DNA from: Betaproteobacteria bacterium
GTDB lineage: Bacteria; Pseudomonadota; Gammaproteobacteria; Burkholderiales; Thiobacillaceae
Reading direction: 5' to 3'
Length of the DNA: 34,688 nt
Assembly: GCA_016873935.1 (NCBI GenBank)
Contig: VGVT01000023.1
Span: 1 to 34,688 of the forward strand
Made by a program: the position numbers and the translations under genes. Within the stretch, counting starts at the first letter, position 1, and every line of letters begins with the position of its first letter. This document shows, piece by piece, positions 1 to 7,885 of the stretch. Under the pieces are notes generated by a model, which was not told the DNA's origin, made no database searches, and saw nothing but the letters and a program-made list of their open reading frames with translations.

Positions 1-90
1 CCAAGGGCAACACCACAATGCAGAGGACCGGCTCCATCCAGTCCGCTACACTTATCCACAACCAGCCTTTAAAAGGCCGGCTTCAGACCC

Positions 91-134
91 TGGTCAAAAT
101 TCAACGCGCACCAGTGGTCAGAATTCAACGCGCG
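91..134. repeat. Two tandem 24-bp repeats, probable insertion-sequence end
   Basis: Two copies of a unit starting TGGTCAAAATTCAACGCGC lie at 91-110 and 115-134, 24 bp apart, differing at one base (A/G) in the first 19. Multiple short subterminal repeats of this general form are found at the ends of IS21-family elements, so this may be the terminus of such an element whose body lies left of the window. No transposase is recognisable in the 90 bases before it, so the assignment is an inference. It could also be a leftover repeat with no element attached. Confidence 0.45.
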
Positions 135-353
135 TCGACATCGATGCCAAATAACCCAACGGGTCAGCTTCGATTTCCATAACGGCTTGCCTGCAAACTA
201 GGGGCTCTTGTTGTTGATGACCAATGAGTACCTTTGTTGTTGTGTGTGTTGTAGTATGTAACTGCATGTCAGTATGTGACACACCTATATTATTGTATTT
301 AAAGTTAAAAATATAAATTTTGTGTATTTGTATGGTTGATATCGTGTAATTCC
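135..353. other. AT-rich spacer ahead of the Fic gene
   Basis: No gene is seen here. From about 200 the sequence becomes strongly AT-rich (runs such as TTTAAAGTTAAAAATATAAATT around 298-320), unlike the GC-rich remainder of the window. It probably holds the promoter of the Fic gene, but no clear -35/-10 pair can be chosen with confidence. The composition shift, next to insertion-sequence-like repeats, fits horizontally acquired DNA. Confidence 0.5.
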
Positions 354-1514
354 ATGCCGCCTGCTTTTGTTGATTTTCCGTTGCGCGTTGTCGCGCCAGA
401 CTTCACTTCACCGCTCACTGACGTGGTGATGGAGCTTGAGCATTTGCGCCGGCTTGAACTCGCCGGGGATACGCCTGCGGCGGTGTTCTTTCAGCTCAAA
501 ACCATTTTCCACACACTGGAAAGCCTGGGGTCTGCCCGCATCGAGGGCAACCACACGACGCTGGCCGATTACATCGAGAGCAAGATCGATGCGCCTGCCA
601 ACCCCGCCGAGAACATTCTGGAGGTGCGGAACATCGAGATGGCGATGGATTATGTGGAAGACGCCGTGCAGGTCGGCGCCGCGATTACCGAGCAGTTGGT
701 TCGCGAATTGCATCAGATGACGGTGGGCGGTCTGATCCGGGAGGGGGACAAGACGCCGGGCAGGTATCGCGATGGCAATGTGCAGATCGCTGGCGCGGCG
801 CACCTGCCGCCGGATGTGGCGGCCGTGCCGGGGTATATGCAGGAGCTGGTCGAATTCATCAACCGAGACGATCCGCATAAATACGACCTGCTCAAGATGG
901 CGCTGGTGCATCACCGGTTTTGCTGGATACACCCGTTTGGCAACGGCAATGGCCGGGTGGTGCGACTGGTGAGCTACGCGATGATGATCAAGTACGGATT
1001 CAATGTGAAAACGGGCGGCCGGGTGCTGAACCCGACGGCCGTTTTTTGCAACGACCGTGATGCGTATTACGCGATGCTTTCAGGCGCCGATACGGGCACG
1101 GACGAGGGGCTGGAGGCTTGGTGTCTGTATGTGCTGAGCGGTATTCGGGATGAGTTGCAGAAGGTAGACCGGCTGACTCGCTACGATTACCTGAAGGATG
1201 AAATCCTCAGGCCGGCACTGGCGCATAGCAAATCAAGAAAGCTGATCACCAGCAGAGAAGAAGCTGTGCTTGCAATGGCGATTGCCAAGCGGGAATTCAA
1301 GGCGGCCGATCTGGATGGCGTGCTTCCTGCACTGACGATGCGCCAGCGTTCATACCAGCTCAGCAAGCTGCTGGATGCGCACATGATCCGACCGGTGCGT
1401 GAAGGTGCGCGCAGCTATACGATCAACTTCACCAACAGCTATCTGCTGCGTGGCGTGATCCATGCGCTGGAGCAAAAAGGCTTCATTCCGCCGCTGGTGA
1501 AGGCGGGTGGCTGA
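354..1514 (+). CDS. Fic-domain protein (probable AMPylase-type), COG3177-like
   Basis: Fic proteins usually transfer AMP or another nucleotide part onto target proteins. The catalytic loop reads HPFGNGNGR (about residues 193-201 counted from this start), matching HxFx(D/E)GNGR except that Asn replaces the metal-binding acidic residue. An SARIEGN segment near residue 60 fits the inhibitory (S/T)xxxE(G/N) helix of class II Fic proteins, so the protein is probably self-inhibited. The last 110 residues look like a winged-helix region. The ATG at 354 is preferred; an in-frame TTG at 336 would add six residues, and neither has a good ribosome site. hsdM starts 48 bp downstream; Fic genes of this group are often found inside type I restriction-modification loci. 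The target is unknown, and the Asn variant may reduce or alter activity. Confidence 0.85.
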   Translation: MPPAFVDFPLRVVAPDFTSPLTDVVMELEHLRRLELAGDTPAAVFFQLKTIFHTLESLGSARIEGNHTTLADYIESKIDAPANPAENILEVRNIEMAMDYVEDAVQVGAAITEQLVRELHQMTVGGLIREGDKTPGRYRDGNVQIAGAAHLPPDVAAVPGYMQELVEFINRDDPHKYDLLKMALVHHRFCWIHPFGNGNGRVVRLVSYAMMIKYGFNVKTGGRVLNPTAVFCNDRDAYYAMLSGADTGTDEGLEAWCLYVLSGIRDELQKVDRLTRYDYLKDEILRPALAHSKSRKLITSREEAVLAMAIAKREFKAADLDGVLPALTMRQRSYQLSKLLDAHMIRPVREGARSYTINFTNSYLLRGVIHALEQKGFIPPLVKAGG

Positions 1515-1562
1515 GATCGAACCCAACGCAACAACCGTCTGAAATGGCGGTATGGATCAAGA

Positions 1563-3161
1563 ATGAATACCGCAACCATCGTCCAAAAACTCTGGAACTA
1601 CTGCAACGTCCTGCGCGACGACGGCATGAGCTACGGCGACTACGTCGAGCAGCTCACCTATCTGCTGTTCCTGAAGATGGCTGACGAGCGCAGCCGGCCG
1701 CCCTACAACCAAGCCAGCCCGGTGCCCGCCGGGTATGACTGGCCAAGCTTGGTGAAGAAGGACGGCGACGAACTGTTCGACCACTACCGCCACACGCTGG
1801 AGGAACTGGGCAAGCAGAAGGGCCTGCTCGGTCTGATCTTCACCAAGTCGCAGAACAAGTTCCAGGACCCGGCAAAACTGCGGCGGCTGATCGTGGACCT
1901 GATCGACAAGGAAACCTGGGTGTCGATGAGCGCCGACGTGAAGGGCGACGCCTACGAGGGCCTGCTGGAGAAGAACGCGCAGGACACCAAGTCCGGCGCG
2001 GGCCAGTACTTCACGCCGCGCCCGCTGATCCAGGCGATTGTCGATGCCATGGCGCCCCGGCCCGGCGAGACCGTCTCCGACCCGGCCTGCGGCACCGGCG
2101 GCTTTCTGCTGGCGGCGCACGACTATGTGGTGAAGCACTATCCCAACATGACGTCGGCGGAGAAGAAGAAGCTGCGCGGGGAAAGCTTCAAGGGCTGGGA
2201 GCTGGTGCAGGCCACCGCCCGGCTGTGCGCGATGAACATGCTGTTGCACGGCATCGGCAGCCAGGAGTTCGAGCCGATTGCGGTGGGCGATTCGCTGGCC
2301 GCCGACCCCGGCGATCGCTTCGACGTGGTGCTGACCAATCCGCCCTTCGGCAAGAAGAGCAGCACCACCATCGTGGGCGAGGAGGGCAAGGTCAGCAAGG
2401 AGCGCGACACCGTCGAGCGCGACGACTTCTGGGCCACCACCTCGAACAAGCAGCTCAACTTCGTCCAGCACGTGAAGACGTTGCTGAAGCAGAACGGCCG
2501 CGCCGCCGTGGTCGTGCCCGACAACGTGCTGTTCGAAGGCGGGGCCGGCGAGACCATCCGCCGCAAACTGCTGCACGACTGCGACGTCCACACCCTGCTG
2601 CGCCTGCCCACCGGCCTGTTCTACGCCCAGGGCGTGAAGGCGAACGTGCTGTTCTTCGACAAGAAGCCCGCCTCTGAGACCCCGTGGACCAGGAAGCTGT
2701 GGATCTACGACCTGCGCACCAACATGCACTTCACGCTGAAGACCGATCCGCTGAAGCGGGAGGATCTGGATGAGTTCGTGCGGTGTTACAACCCGGCGAA
2801 CCGGCATGACCGGAAGGCGACTTGGTATGCGGAGGCTTCACCCCCACCCCAGCCCTCCCCCCTCGAGGGGGAGGGGGGATCAACTCCGCCCCTGTCCTCC
2901 CGCCTCGAGGGGGAGGGAGTTGTTGGTGAGGAGGTTGGGGCGAAGGGCCGCTGGCGGGCGTATGACTACGAGGAACTGGTCAGCCGCGACAAGGCCAGCC
3001 TGGACATCTTCTGGCTGAAGGACGAGTCGCTGTCCGACTCCGACAACCTGCCCGCGCCGGAAGTAATCGCGGCGGAGATCGTGGAAGACCTGGAGGCGGC
3101 TCTGGAGCAGTTCCGGGAGATTCTGGGGGATATGGGGCCGGAGGCGGCCGAGGTCACTTGA
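1563..3161 (+). CDS. hsdM: Type I restriction-modification methyltransferase subunit HsdM
   Basis: HsdM is the adenine-N6 methylating subunit of type I restriction-modification enzymes; it works as M2S with HsdS, which reads the DNA site. Residues 1-130 match the helical HsdM N-terminal domain; the SAM-binding motif I DPACGTGGF is at 173-181 and the catalytic NPPF at 259-262. The C-terminal helix region (about 465-525, containing DIFWLKDESL) is intact. Residues of about 425-461 are a low-complexity Pro/Glu/Gly segment absent from ordinary HsdM and encoded by a palindromic repeat (separate entry). Length is 532 residues, about 37 over what the flanking homologous parts would need. No hsdS or hsdR follows; the next gene is a membrane protein. 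It is either an orphan methylase, a relic of a broken system, or served by an HsdS elsewhere. Confidence 0.92.
   Translation: MNTATIVQKLWNYCNVLRDDGMSYGDYVEQLTYLLFLKMADERSRPPYNQASPVPAGYDWPSLVKKDGDELFDHYRHTLEELGKQKGLLGLIFTKSQNKFQDPAKLRRLIVDLIDKETWVSMSADVKGDAYEGLLEKNAQDTKSGAGQYFTPRPLIQAIVDAMAPRPGETVSDPACGTGGFLLAAHDYVVKHYPNMTSAEKKKLRGESFKGWELVQATARLCAMNMLLHGIGSQEFEPIAVGDSLAADPGDRFDVVLTNPPFGKKSSTTIVGEEGKVSKERDTVERDDFWATTSNKQLNFVQHVKTLLKQNGRAAVVVPDNVLFEGGAGETIRRKLLHDCDVHTLLRLPTGLFYAQGVKANVLFFDKKPASETPWTRKLWIYDLRTNMHFTLKTDPLKREDLDEFVRCYNPANRHDRKATWYAEASPPPQPSPLEGEGGSTPPLSSRLEGEGVVGEEVGAKGRWRAYDYEELVSRDKASLDIFWLKDESLSDSDNLPAPEVIAAEIVEDLEAALEQFREILGDMGPEAAEVT
2837..2948. repeat. REP-like palindromic element inserted in frame in hsdM
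   Basis: Two G/C-run palindromes centred on CTCGAG (about 2853-2878 and 2897-2917) lie inside a longer imperfect inverted repeat. The outer arms are CTTCACCCCCACC at the left and GGTTGGGGCGAAG at the right, and the second unit is also framed by CAACTCC (2881-2887) and GGAGTTG (2916-2922). Such elements are normally intergenic in Proteobacteria. Here the element is read through in frame as a segment containing PSPLEGEGG and SRLEGEG. Element limits are approximate. Confidence 0.75.
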
Positions 3162-3239
3162 GTGTGAGCGGACTTGTCATCGGCGTTGATCTCCAGCATA
3201 CCGGCACGCAACGGGTTGGCCTGCTGAAGGTGCAGTGAT

Positions 3240-3914
3240 GTGATGCCTGAAACCCTAATGTCGAGTACCGAAGGCCGGCTGCTGGGTATAGGTCTCGCGC
3301 TGTCAGTCTTGATGCTGCTGGCGTTTGGCATCGGGGCGCAGATGTTTCCGGACAGCGTGCTTACCTACGCGGCCATGACCGGGCTCAACCTGGTCATCGG
3401 TCGCGCCGCCGGGATGTCGTTCGGCTACGCGAGCGGCTTCGGCCATGCCCAGGTGGTGCCCATCAACATGCTGGTGGAGACCATCCAGGTGCTGGTGGTG
3501 TACCCCCTCTTCGCACTGAGCTGGCGGCAACTGATCCGGCTGCCCCAACTGGAAGCCTCTCTCGCGCGATTGCGCCACGCGGCCGAGTTGCGGGGCGACA
3601 CGGTGCGCAGGTTCGGCATCGCCGGCCTGTTTGTGTTCGTGTTTTTGCCGTTCTGGATGACCGGGCCGGTTGTGGGAGCGATCATCGGCTTCCTGATTGG
3701 CCTGCGCCCCTGGGTGAACATGGGGGTGGTGCTGGTGGCGACCTATGTCGCCATCGGCGTCTGGGCGCTGCTGCTGAACGAGCTCAGTGCCTGGGCGGCG
3801 ACCGTCAACCGCTTCGCGCCCTACGCGCTGTTCGTGGCGATCGTGCTCATCGCCGGGGTCATGTATCTGCTGCACCGTCGCGATCGTCCCGCCGGCGATG
3901 CGTCCAATGCATAG
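3240..3914 (+). CDS. Small multidrug export family membrane protein (COG2426-like)
   Basis: A 224-residue integral membrane protein with about five to six hydrophobic helices (for example near 15-35, 80-97, 126-150, 155-180 and 195-215). The pattern, including the conserved-looking GLFVFVFLPFWMTGPVVGAIIGFLIGL stretch from about residue 128, resembles the putative small multidrug export family (Sm_multidrug_ex). Members are poorly characterised and transport has not been firmly shown for most. The GTG at 3240 has an AAGG nine bases upstream; an ATG directly follows it and could be used instead. It is followed 55 bp later by a nucleoside transporter on the same strand. Family call is from recall of the sequence pattern; substrate is unknown. 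Confidence 0.7.
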   Translation: MMPETLMSSTEGRLLGIGLALSVLMLLAFGIGAQMFPDSVLTYAAMTGLNLVIGRAAGMSFGYASGFGHAQVVPINMLVETIQVLVVYPLFALSWRQLIRLPQLEASLARLRHAAELRGDTVRRFGIAGLFVFVFLPFWMTGPVVGAIIGFLIGLRPWVNMGVVLVATYVAIGVWALLLNELSAWAATVNRFAPYALFVAIVLIAGVMYLLHRRDRPAGDASNA

Positions 3915-3969
3915 CGTCTTCGCCGTCCTGGCCAAGCCTGCCTGGCTCTAACCCGGCTACCATTGGTTC

Positions 3970-5220
3970 ATGCTCCCCAACCTGCAAAGCGCCCTCGGCA
4001 TCCTGGCCTTCGTCGGCCTGGCCTGGGTCTTGAGCGAGAACCGGGCCCGGTTTCCCACGCGTATCGTGCTGGCGGGCCTGGCGCTGCAATTCGTGCTGGC
4101 CGTGGCGTTGTTGAAGCTGCCCCTGTTCCAGGGCGTGTTCATGGCCTTGAACGAGGCCCTCGGCGCCCTGGAGCACGCCACCCAGGCGGGCACCAGTTTC
4201 GTCTTCGGCTACCTGGGCGGCGGCGCGGCGCCGTTCGCGGTGACCGATCCGTCCTCCTCCTTCGTGCTGGCCTTTCGCGCCCTGCCGCTGATCCTGGTGG
4301 TGAGCGCGTTGTCCTCCCTGCTGTTCTACTGGCGGGTGCTGCCCTGGCTGGTGCGGGCGGTTTCGCACCTGCTGCGCAAGACCCTGGGCATCGGCGGGGC
4401 GGTGGGCCTGTCGGCGGCGGCGGACATTTTCGTCGGCATGGTCGAGGCGCCGCTGTTCGTGCGGCCCTATCTGGCGGCCATGAGCCGCGGCGAACTGTTT
4501 TCGGTGATGACCTGCGGCATGGCGACGGTGGCGGGCACGGTGATGGCGCTCTACGCCAGCTTCCTGGCCCCGGTGGTGCCGGGCGCCATGGGCCACATCC
4601 TCACCGCCTCGCTGGTGAGCACGCCGGGGGCGCTGCTCATCGCCGCCCTGATGGTGCCGGCGGGGGAGGCGTCCACCGCGGGCGAGCTGAAGGCGCCGGA
4701 CTCCGCCCGTTCCAGCATGGAGGCCATCACCCAGGGCACCCTGGCGGGGGTGACGCTGCTCATCAACATCGTCGCCATGCTGCTGGTGTTCGTCGCCCTG
4801 GTGAGCCTGGGCAACCTGCTGCTCGGCCTGCTGCCGGACGTGCAGGGCGGGCCGCTTTCCCTGCAACGGGTGCTGGGCTGGGTGATGGCGCCGGTGGTGT
4901 GGCTGATCGGAATTCCCTGGGCCGAGGCCACCACCGCGGGCAGCCTGATGGGTACCAAGACCGTGCTCAACGAGCTCATCGCCTACCTGGACATGGCCCG
5001 CCTGCCGGCCGAGGCCCTGAGCCCGCGCAGCGACCTGATCATGACCTATGCCCTGTGCGGCTTCGCCAACCTGGGCAGCCTCGGCATCCTCATCGGCGGC
5101 CTCGTCACCATGGTCCCCGAACGCCGCGCCGACATCGTCTCCCTGGCCCCCAAGGCGGTGCTCTCCGGCACCCTGGCGACGCTGCTGACCGGCGCGGTGG
5201 TGGGCTTGCTGACGGTGTGA
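3970..5220 (+). CDS. Concentrative nucleoside transporter (CNT/NupC family)
   Basis: CNT proteins import nucleosides across the inner membrane coupled to protons or sodium. The 416-residue length is normal for bacterial members. Family signatures seen are the N-terminal three-helix Nucleos_tra2_N region, GTSFVFGYLGG near residue 78, and the C-terminal half with FVGMVEAPLFVRPYL, MATVAGTVMALYA and, late, IGIPWAEATTAGSLMGTKTVLNEL. The conserved EAP and TTAGSLMGTKTVLNE elements correspond to substrate- and ion-site regions in the family. No good Shine-Dalgarno sequence precedes the ATG, but no better start is visible. It may be co-transcribed with the preceding membrane protein gene. Which nucleosides it carries cannot be read from the sequence. 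Confidence 0.9.
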   Translation: MLPNLQSALGILAFVGLAWVLSENRARFPTRIVLAGLALQFVLAVALLKLPLFQGVFMALNEALGALEHATQAGTSFVFGYLGGGAAPFAVTDPSSSFVLAFRALPLILVVSALSSLLFYWRVLPWLVRAVSHLLRKTLGIGGAVGLSAAADIFVGMVEAPLFVRPYLAAMSRGELFSVMTCGMATVAGTVMALYASFLAPVVPGAMGHILTASLVSTPGALLIAALMVPAGEASTAGELKAPDSARSSMEAITQGTLAGVTLLINIVAMLLVFVALVSLGNLLLGLLPDVQGGPLSLQRVLGWVMAPVVWLIGIPWAEATTAGSLMGTKTVLNELIAYLDMARLPAEALSPRSDLIMTYALCGFANLGSLGILIGGLVTMVPERRADIVSLAPKAVLSGTLATLLTGAVVGLLTV

Positions 5221-5315
5221 GCCTCGGTGGATGCTGTTGCCCGGCTGCGGGCCGGTGTGCAAGGCGCCGGTGTTTTCGGGGATGATCGCGGGCCAGGTTT
5301 CACGGGAGGAATAAC

Positions 5316-6296
5316 ATGAGCGAGATGCAGGGTGAAGTGCTGCTGTATCAGACCCCCGAGGGGGGGCCGGCGCTGGATGTGCGGCTGGAGCGGGAAACGG
5401 TGTGGCTGACCCAGTTTCAGATGGCCGAGCTTTTTGGGGTGAATGTTCCAGCGGTGTTCAAACACATCAAGAACATCTACGCCACCGGCGAACTGGAGCC
5501 CAAGTCAACTGTTTCCAAAATGGAAATAGTTCGCCAGGAAGGAAAGCGGATGGTCAGGAGGGCTGTAGACCACTACAGCCTGGATATGGCGATATCCGTT
5601 GGCTATCGGGTGAACTCCCTGCGCGGTACCCAGTTCCGCATCTGGGCCACCAACGTACTGCGCCAGCATCTGGTGCGAGGTTACAGCGTGCATGAGCGGC
5701 GGCTGAAGGACCTCAACCAGGCCGTGCGTCTGATTGCCGTCGTGGCCCAGCGCCGGCCTCTGAGCGGGGACGAGGCCAGCGCCCTGCTGAACGTGGTGGG
5801 GGACTATGCCTATGCCCTGGAAGTGCTGGACGACTACGACCACCAGCGGGTACGACTGGGAGAGGTCTCGGCTGGCCCGGTGGTGGCACTCGGCCTCGAC
5901 GAAGCCAGGCAGGTGATCGTGCGCATGGGCGAGCGCTTCGGTGCTTCCGGCCTGTTCGGCCGTCAGAAGGACGAGGGCCTGGAGGGTTCTCTGTCCGCCG
6001 TGATGCAGACCTTCGGCGGCCAGGAGGTCTACCCAAGCCTGGAAGAAAAGGCCGCCCATCTCCTGTACTTCCTGGTGAAGAACCACCACTTCGTGGACGG
6101 CAACAAACGCATCGCGGCGGCCTTGTTCCTGTGGTTCCTTGAAAAGAACCGGGCCCTCTACCGGGCCGAAGGTGGCAAGCGCATCGCCGACAATGCTCTG
6201 GTGGCCATGACCCTGCTTATCGCCGAGAGCCGGCCGGAGGAAAAAGACGTGCTGACCCGCGTGGTGGTGAACCTGATCAATCGGCGCAATGCCTGA
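5316..6296 (+). CDS. RhuM-family protein fused to a C-terminal Fic/Doc domain
   Basis: Residues 1 to about 135 match the virulence-RhuM family (VWLTQFQMAELFGVNVPAVFKHI, then SLDMAISVGYRVNS and TQFRIWATNVLRQHL). Residues from about 190 form a Fic/Doc fold with the loop HHFVDGNKR at 257-265. The GNKR ending is the Doc form (HxFx(D/E)xNKR) seen in Doc toxins that phosphorylate EF-Tu, unlike the GNGR of the first Fic gene in this window. RhuM was named from a Salmonella pathogenicity island; its biochemical role is not established. No Phd-like antitoxin gene flanks it, so the N-terminal half may itself restrain or direct the Fic domain (inference). A strong GGGAGGA lies just upstream of the ATG. 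The RhuM-Fic architecture is known in other bacteria. Confidence 0.88.
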   Translation: MSEMQGEVLLYQTPEGGPALDVRLERETVWLTQFQMAELFGVNVPAVFKHIKNIYATGELEPKSTVSKMEIVRQEGKRMVRRAVDHYSLDMAISVGYRVNSLRGTQFRIWATNVLRQHLVRGYSVHERRLKDLNQAVRLIAVVAQRRPLSGDEASALLNVVGDYAYALEVLDDYDHQRVRLGEVSAGPVVALGLDEARQVIVRMGERFGASGLFGRQKDEGLEGSLSAVMQTFGGQEVYPSLEEKAAHLLYFLVKNHHFVDGNKRIAAALFLWFLEKNRALYRAEGGKRIADNALVAMTLLIAESRPEEKDVLTRVVVNLINRRNA

Positions 6297-6345
6297 TTGA
6301 TTGCAGCTTGTTTCTCTGGTCCAGGGTGTCCGCCTGTAAACCGAC

Positions 6346-7677
6346 CTACCTGCCCGCGTCCGGCACGAACTTCAGCACGTTGCCGTTGATGCAGTAGCGT
6401 TTGCCGGAGGGGGGCGGGCCGTCGTCGAAGACGTGGCCGAGGTGGATGCCGGAGCTGGCGCTCTTCACTTCCACCCGCTTCATGCCGTGGCTGTTGTCGG
6501 CGTGGTAGGTGAGGGCGCCTGGCGCCGGCTGGAAGAAGCTCGGCCAGCCGGTGCCGCTGTCGAACTTGGCGTCGCTGCGGAACAGGCGGGCGCCGCTGAT
6601 GGGATCGACGAACCAGCCGGGCCGCTTCTCGTCCAGGTGCGAGCCGGTGAAGGGCCGCTCGGTGCCCTGCTCGAATGCGATGCGGCGTTGCTCGGGGGTG
6701 AGCAGCCGGTGCCCCAGCCATTTCCAGAAACGTTCCTGCTCGCCGTTGTAGCCGGTGTAGCGGGAGACTTCGCGGCCGTTCTCGAAGAGGACGATGGTGG
6801 GCGTGGCGAACAAGGCCTTCTCCAGGGTCCAGCCGGTCGGCGCCTGCGGACTGAAGGTGGCGCGGATGGGTACCGGAGATGTCCAGCGGTCCATTACCTC
6901 GGCCTTGAACTGCTTGCAGAAGGCGCAGTCCTCGGCCTCGAACACCACGAGCTGGCGGTCGGCGGCGAGGGCCTTGCCATCCAGGGCGGGTGCTCCGGCG
7001 GCGGCCGCGATGGACTTGCCGGCGCCGGGATACTTGACGCCGGTGCCGCCCAGGCCGCAGTAGCCCTTGGGGTTCTTTACCAGGTAGTCCTGGTGGTATT
7101 CCTCGGCGCGGAAATAGGCCTTGAGTGGGGCGATCTCGGTGGTGATGGCGCCGCGTCCGGCCTGGCTGAGGGCGGCCTGATAGGCGGCGCGGGTCTTCTC
7201 GGCGGTTTCCAGTTGCGCCGGCGAGCGGGTGTACACGGCGCTGCGGTAGTTGCTGCCGACGTCGTTGCCCTGGCGGTCGCCCTGGGTGGGATCGTGGTTC
7301 TCCCAGAAGCCGGCGAGCACGGCTTCCAGGCTGGTTTTAGCCGGATCGTAGGTGACCTTCACCACTTCGGCGTGGTTGCGCTTCGCCGATTTTCTTGCGC
7401 GCAGGGCGCGTTCCTGGGCGAGCACCGCCTCGTAGCTGCCGGCGATCTCGCCGTTGGCGTAGCCGCTTTCCACGTCCACCACGCCGGGCAGCGCCGCCAT
7501 GCGCCTTTCCGCGCCCCAGAAGCAGCCCATGCCGAGGACGATGCTGTCGACCTGGGCATTGGGGTCGAGGGTCTTCGCGGCGGCGGGCGCCGAGGTGCTG
7601 TCGCGGGCGCAGGCGCCGAGCAGCGCGGCGAGACTCAGGGAAAGCAGCAGGGTTTGCATCGTGCGGGTTTGAAACAT
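6346..7677 (-). CDS. msrAB: Lipoprotein methionine sulfoxide reductase MsrA-thioredoxin-MsrB fusion
   Basis: It repairs oxidised methionine in envelope proteins, acting on both S- and R-sulfoxides. A lipobox LLGAC (Cys23) marks it as membrane-anchored in the periplasm. MsrA spans about 45-215 with catalytic Cys52 in GCFWG and likely resolving Cys207 (GYCGLGGTG). A thioredoxin-like segment with CAFC at 251-254 lies in the middle, and MsrB fills about 325-440, with GTGWPSF and catalytic Cys429 in RYCIN. The MsrB zinc cysteines are absent, as in many fused forms. Neisserial PilB/MsrAB has the order thioredoxin-MsrA-MsrB, so the middle redox segment is unusual. MsrA also carries a basic stretch (about residues 86-100, RALRARKSAKR) not expected in the family. 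The ATG at 7677 has GAGG at good spacing. Convergent with the RhuM-Fic gene. Confidence 0.9.
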   Translation of the reverse strand: MFQTRTMQTLLLSLSLAALLGACARDSTSAPAAAKTLDPNAQVDSIVLGMGCFWGAERRMAALPGVVDVESGYANGEIAGSYEAVLAQERALRARKSAKRNHAEVVKVTYDPAKTSLEAVLAGFWENHDPTQGDRQGNDVGSNYRSAVYTRSPAQLETAEKTRAAYQAALSQAGRGAITTEIAPLKAYFRAEEYHQDYLVKNPKGYCGLGGTGVKYPGAGKSIAAAAGAPALDGKALAADRQLVVFEAEDCAFCKQFKAEVMDRWTSPVPIRATFSPQAPTGWTLEKALFATPTIVLFENGREVSRYTGYNGEQERFWKWLGHRLLTPEQRRIAFEQGTERPFTGSHLDEKRPGWFVDPISGARLFRSDAKFDSGTGWPSFFQPAPGALTYHADNSHGMKRVEVKSASSGIHLGHVFDDGPPPSGKRYCINGNVLKFVPDAGR

Positions 7678-7885
7678 GGTGGTTCCTCGCGATGTGGAAG
7701 CAGGAGCGGAAGCGTGGCTCTTGATGCCATGGAGTGCGAGTGTGCCGGCAAATTCCCCGGCCGCGCGGGGGTGGCGGAAATGTTATGGAATCGTGAACTC
7801 CGATCCCGACCCGGCCTCGTGCCGGGCGCAGGGCTTATCATCCTGCCCCGACCCATACCTTCTCCAAGTTCAGGGGCCGCCGGCC

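Noticed and set aside
1-90. C-terminal end of a transposase gene
   Set aside because: All three plus frames were read; one is open to about 182, but none gives a recognisable IstB or other transposase tail.
1557-2807. Minus-strand open frame opposite hsdM
   Set aside because: Shadow of hsdM; no motifs and it would need to span the hsdM catalytic region.
3170-3235. Minus-strand fragment reading NPLRAGMLE, like a transposase end
   Set aside because: The stretch is about 20 residues with only a short resemblance to transposase C-termini; not enough to call a remnant.
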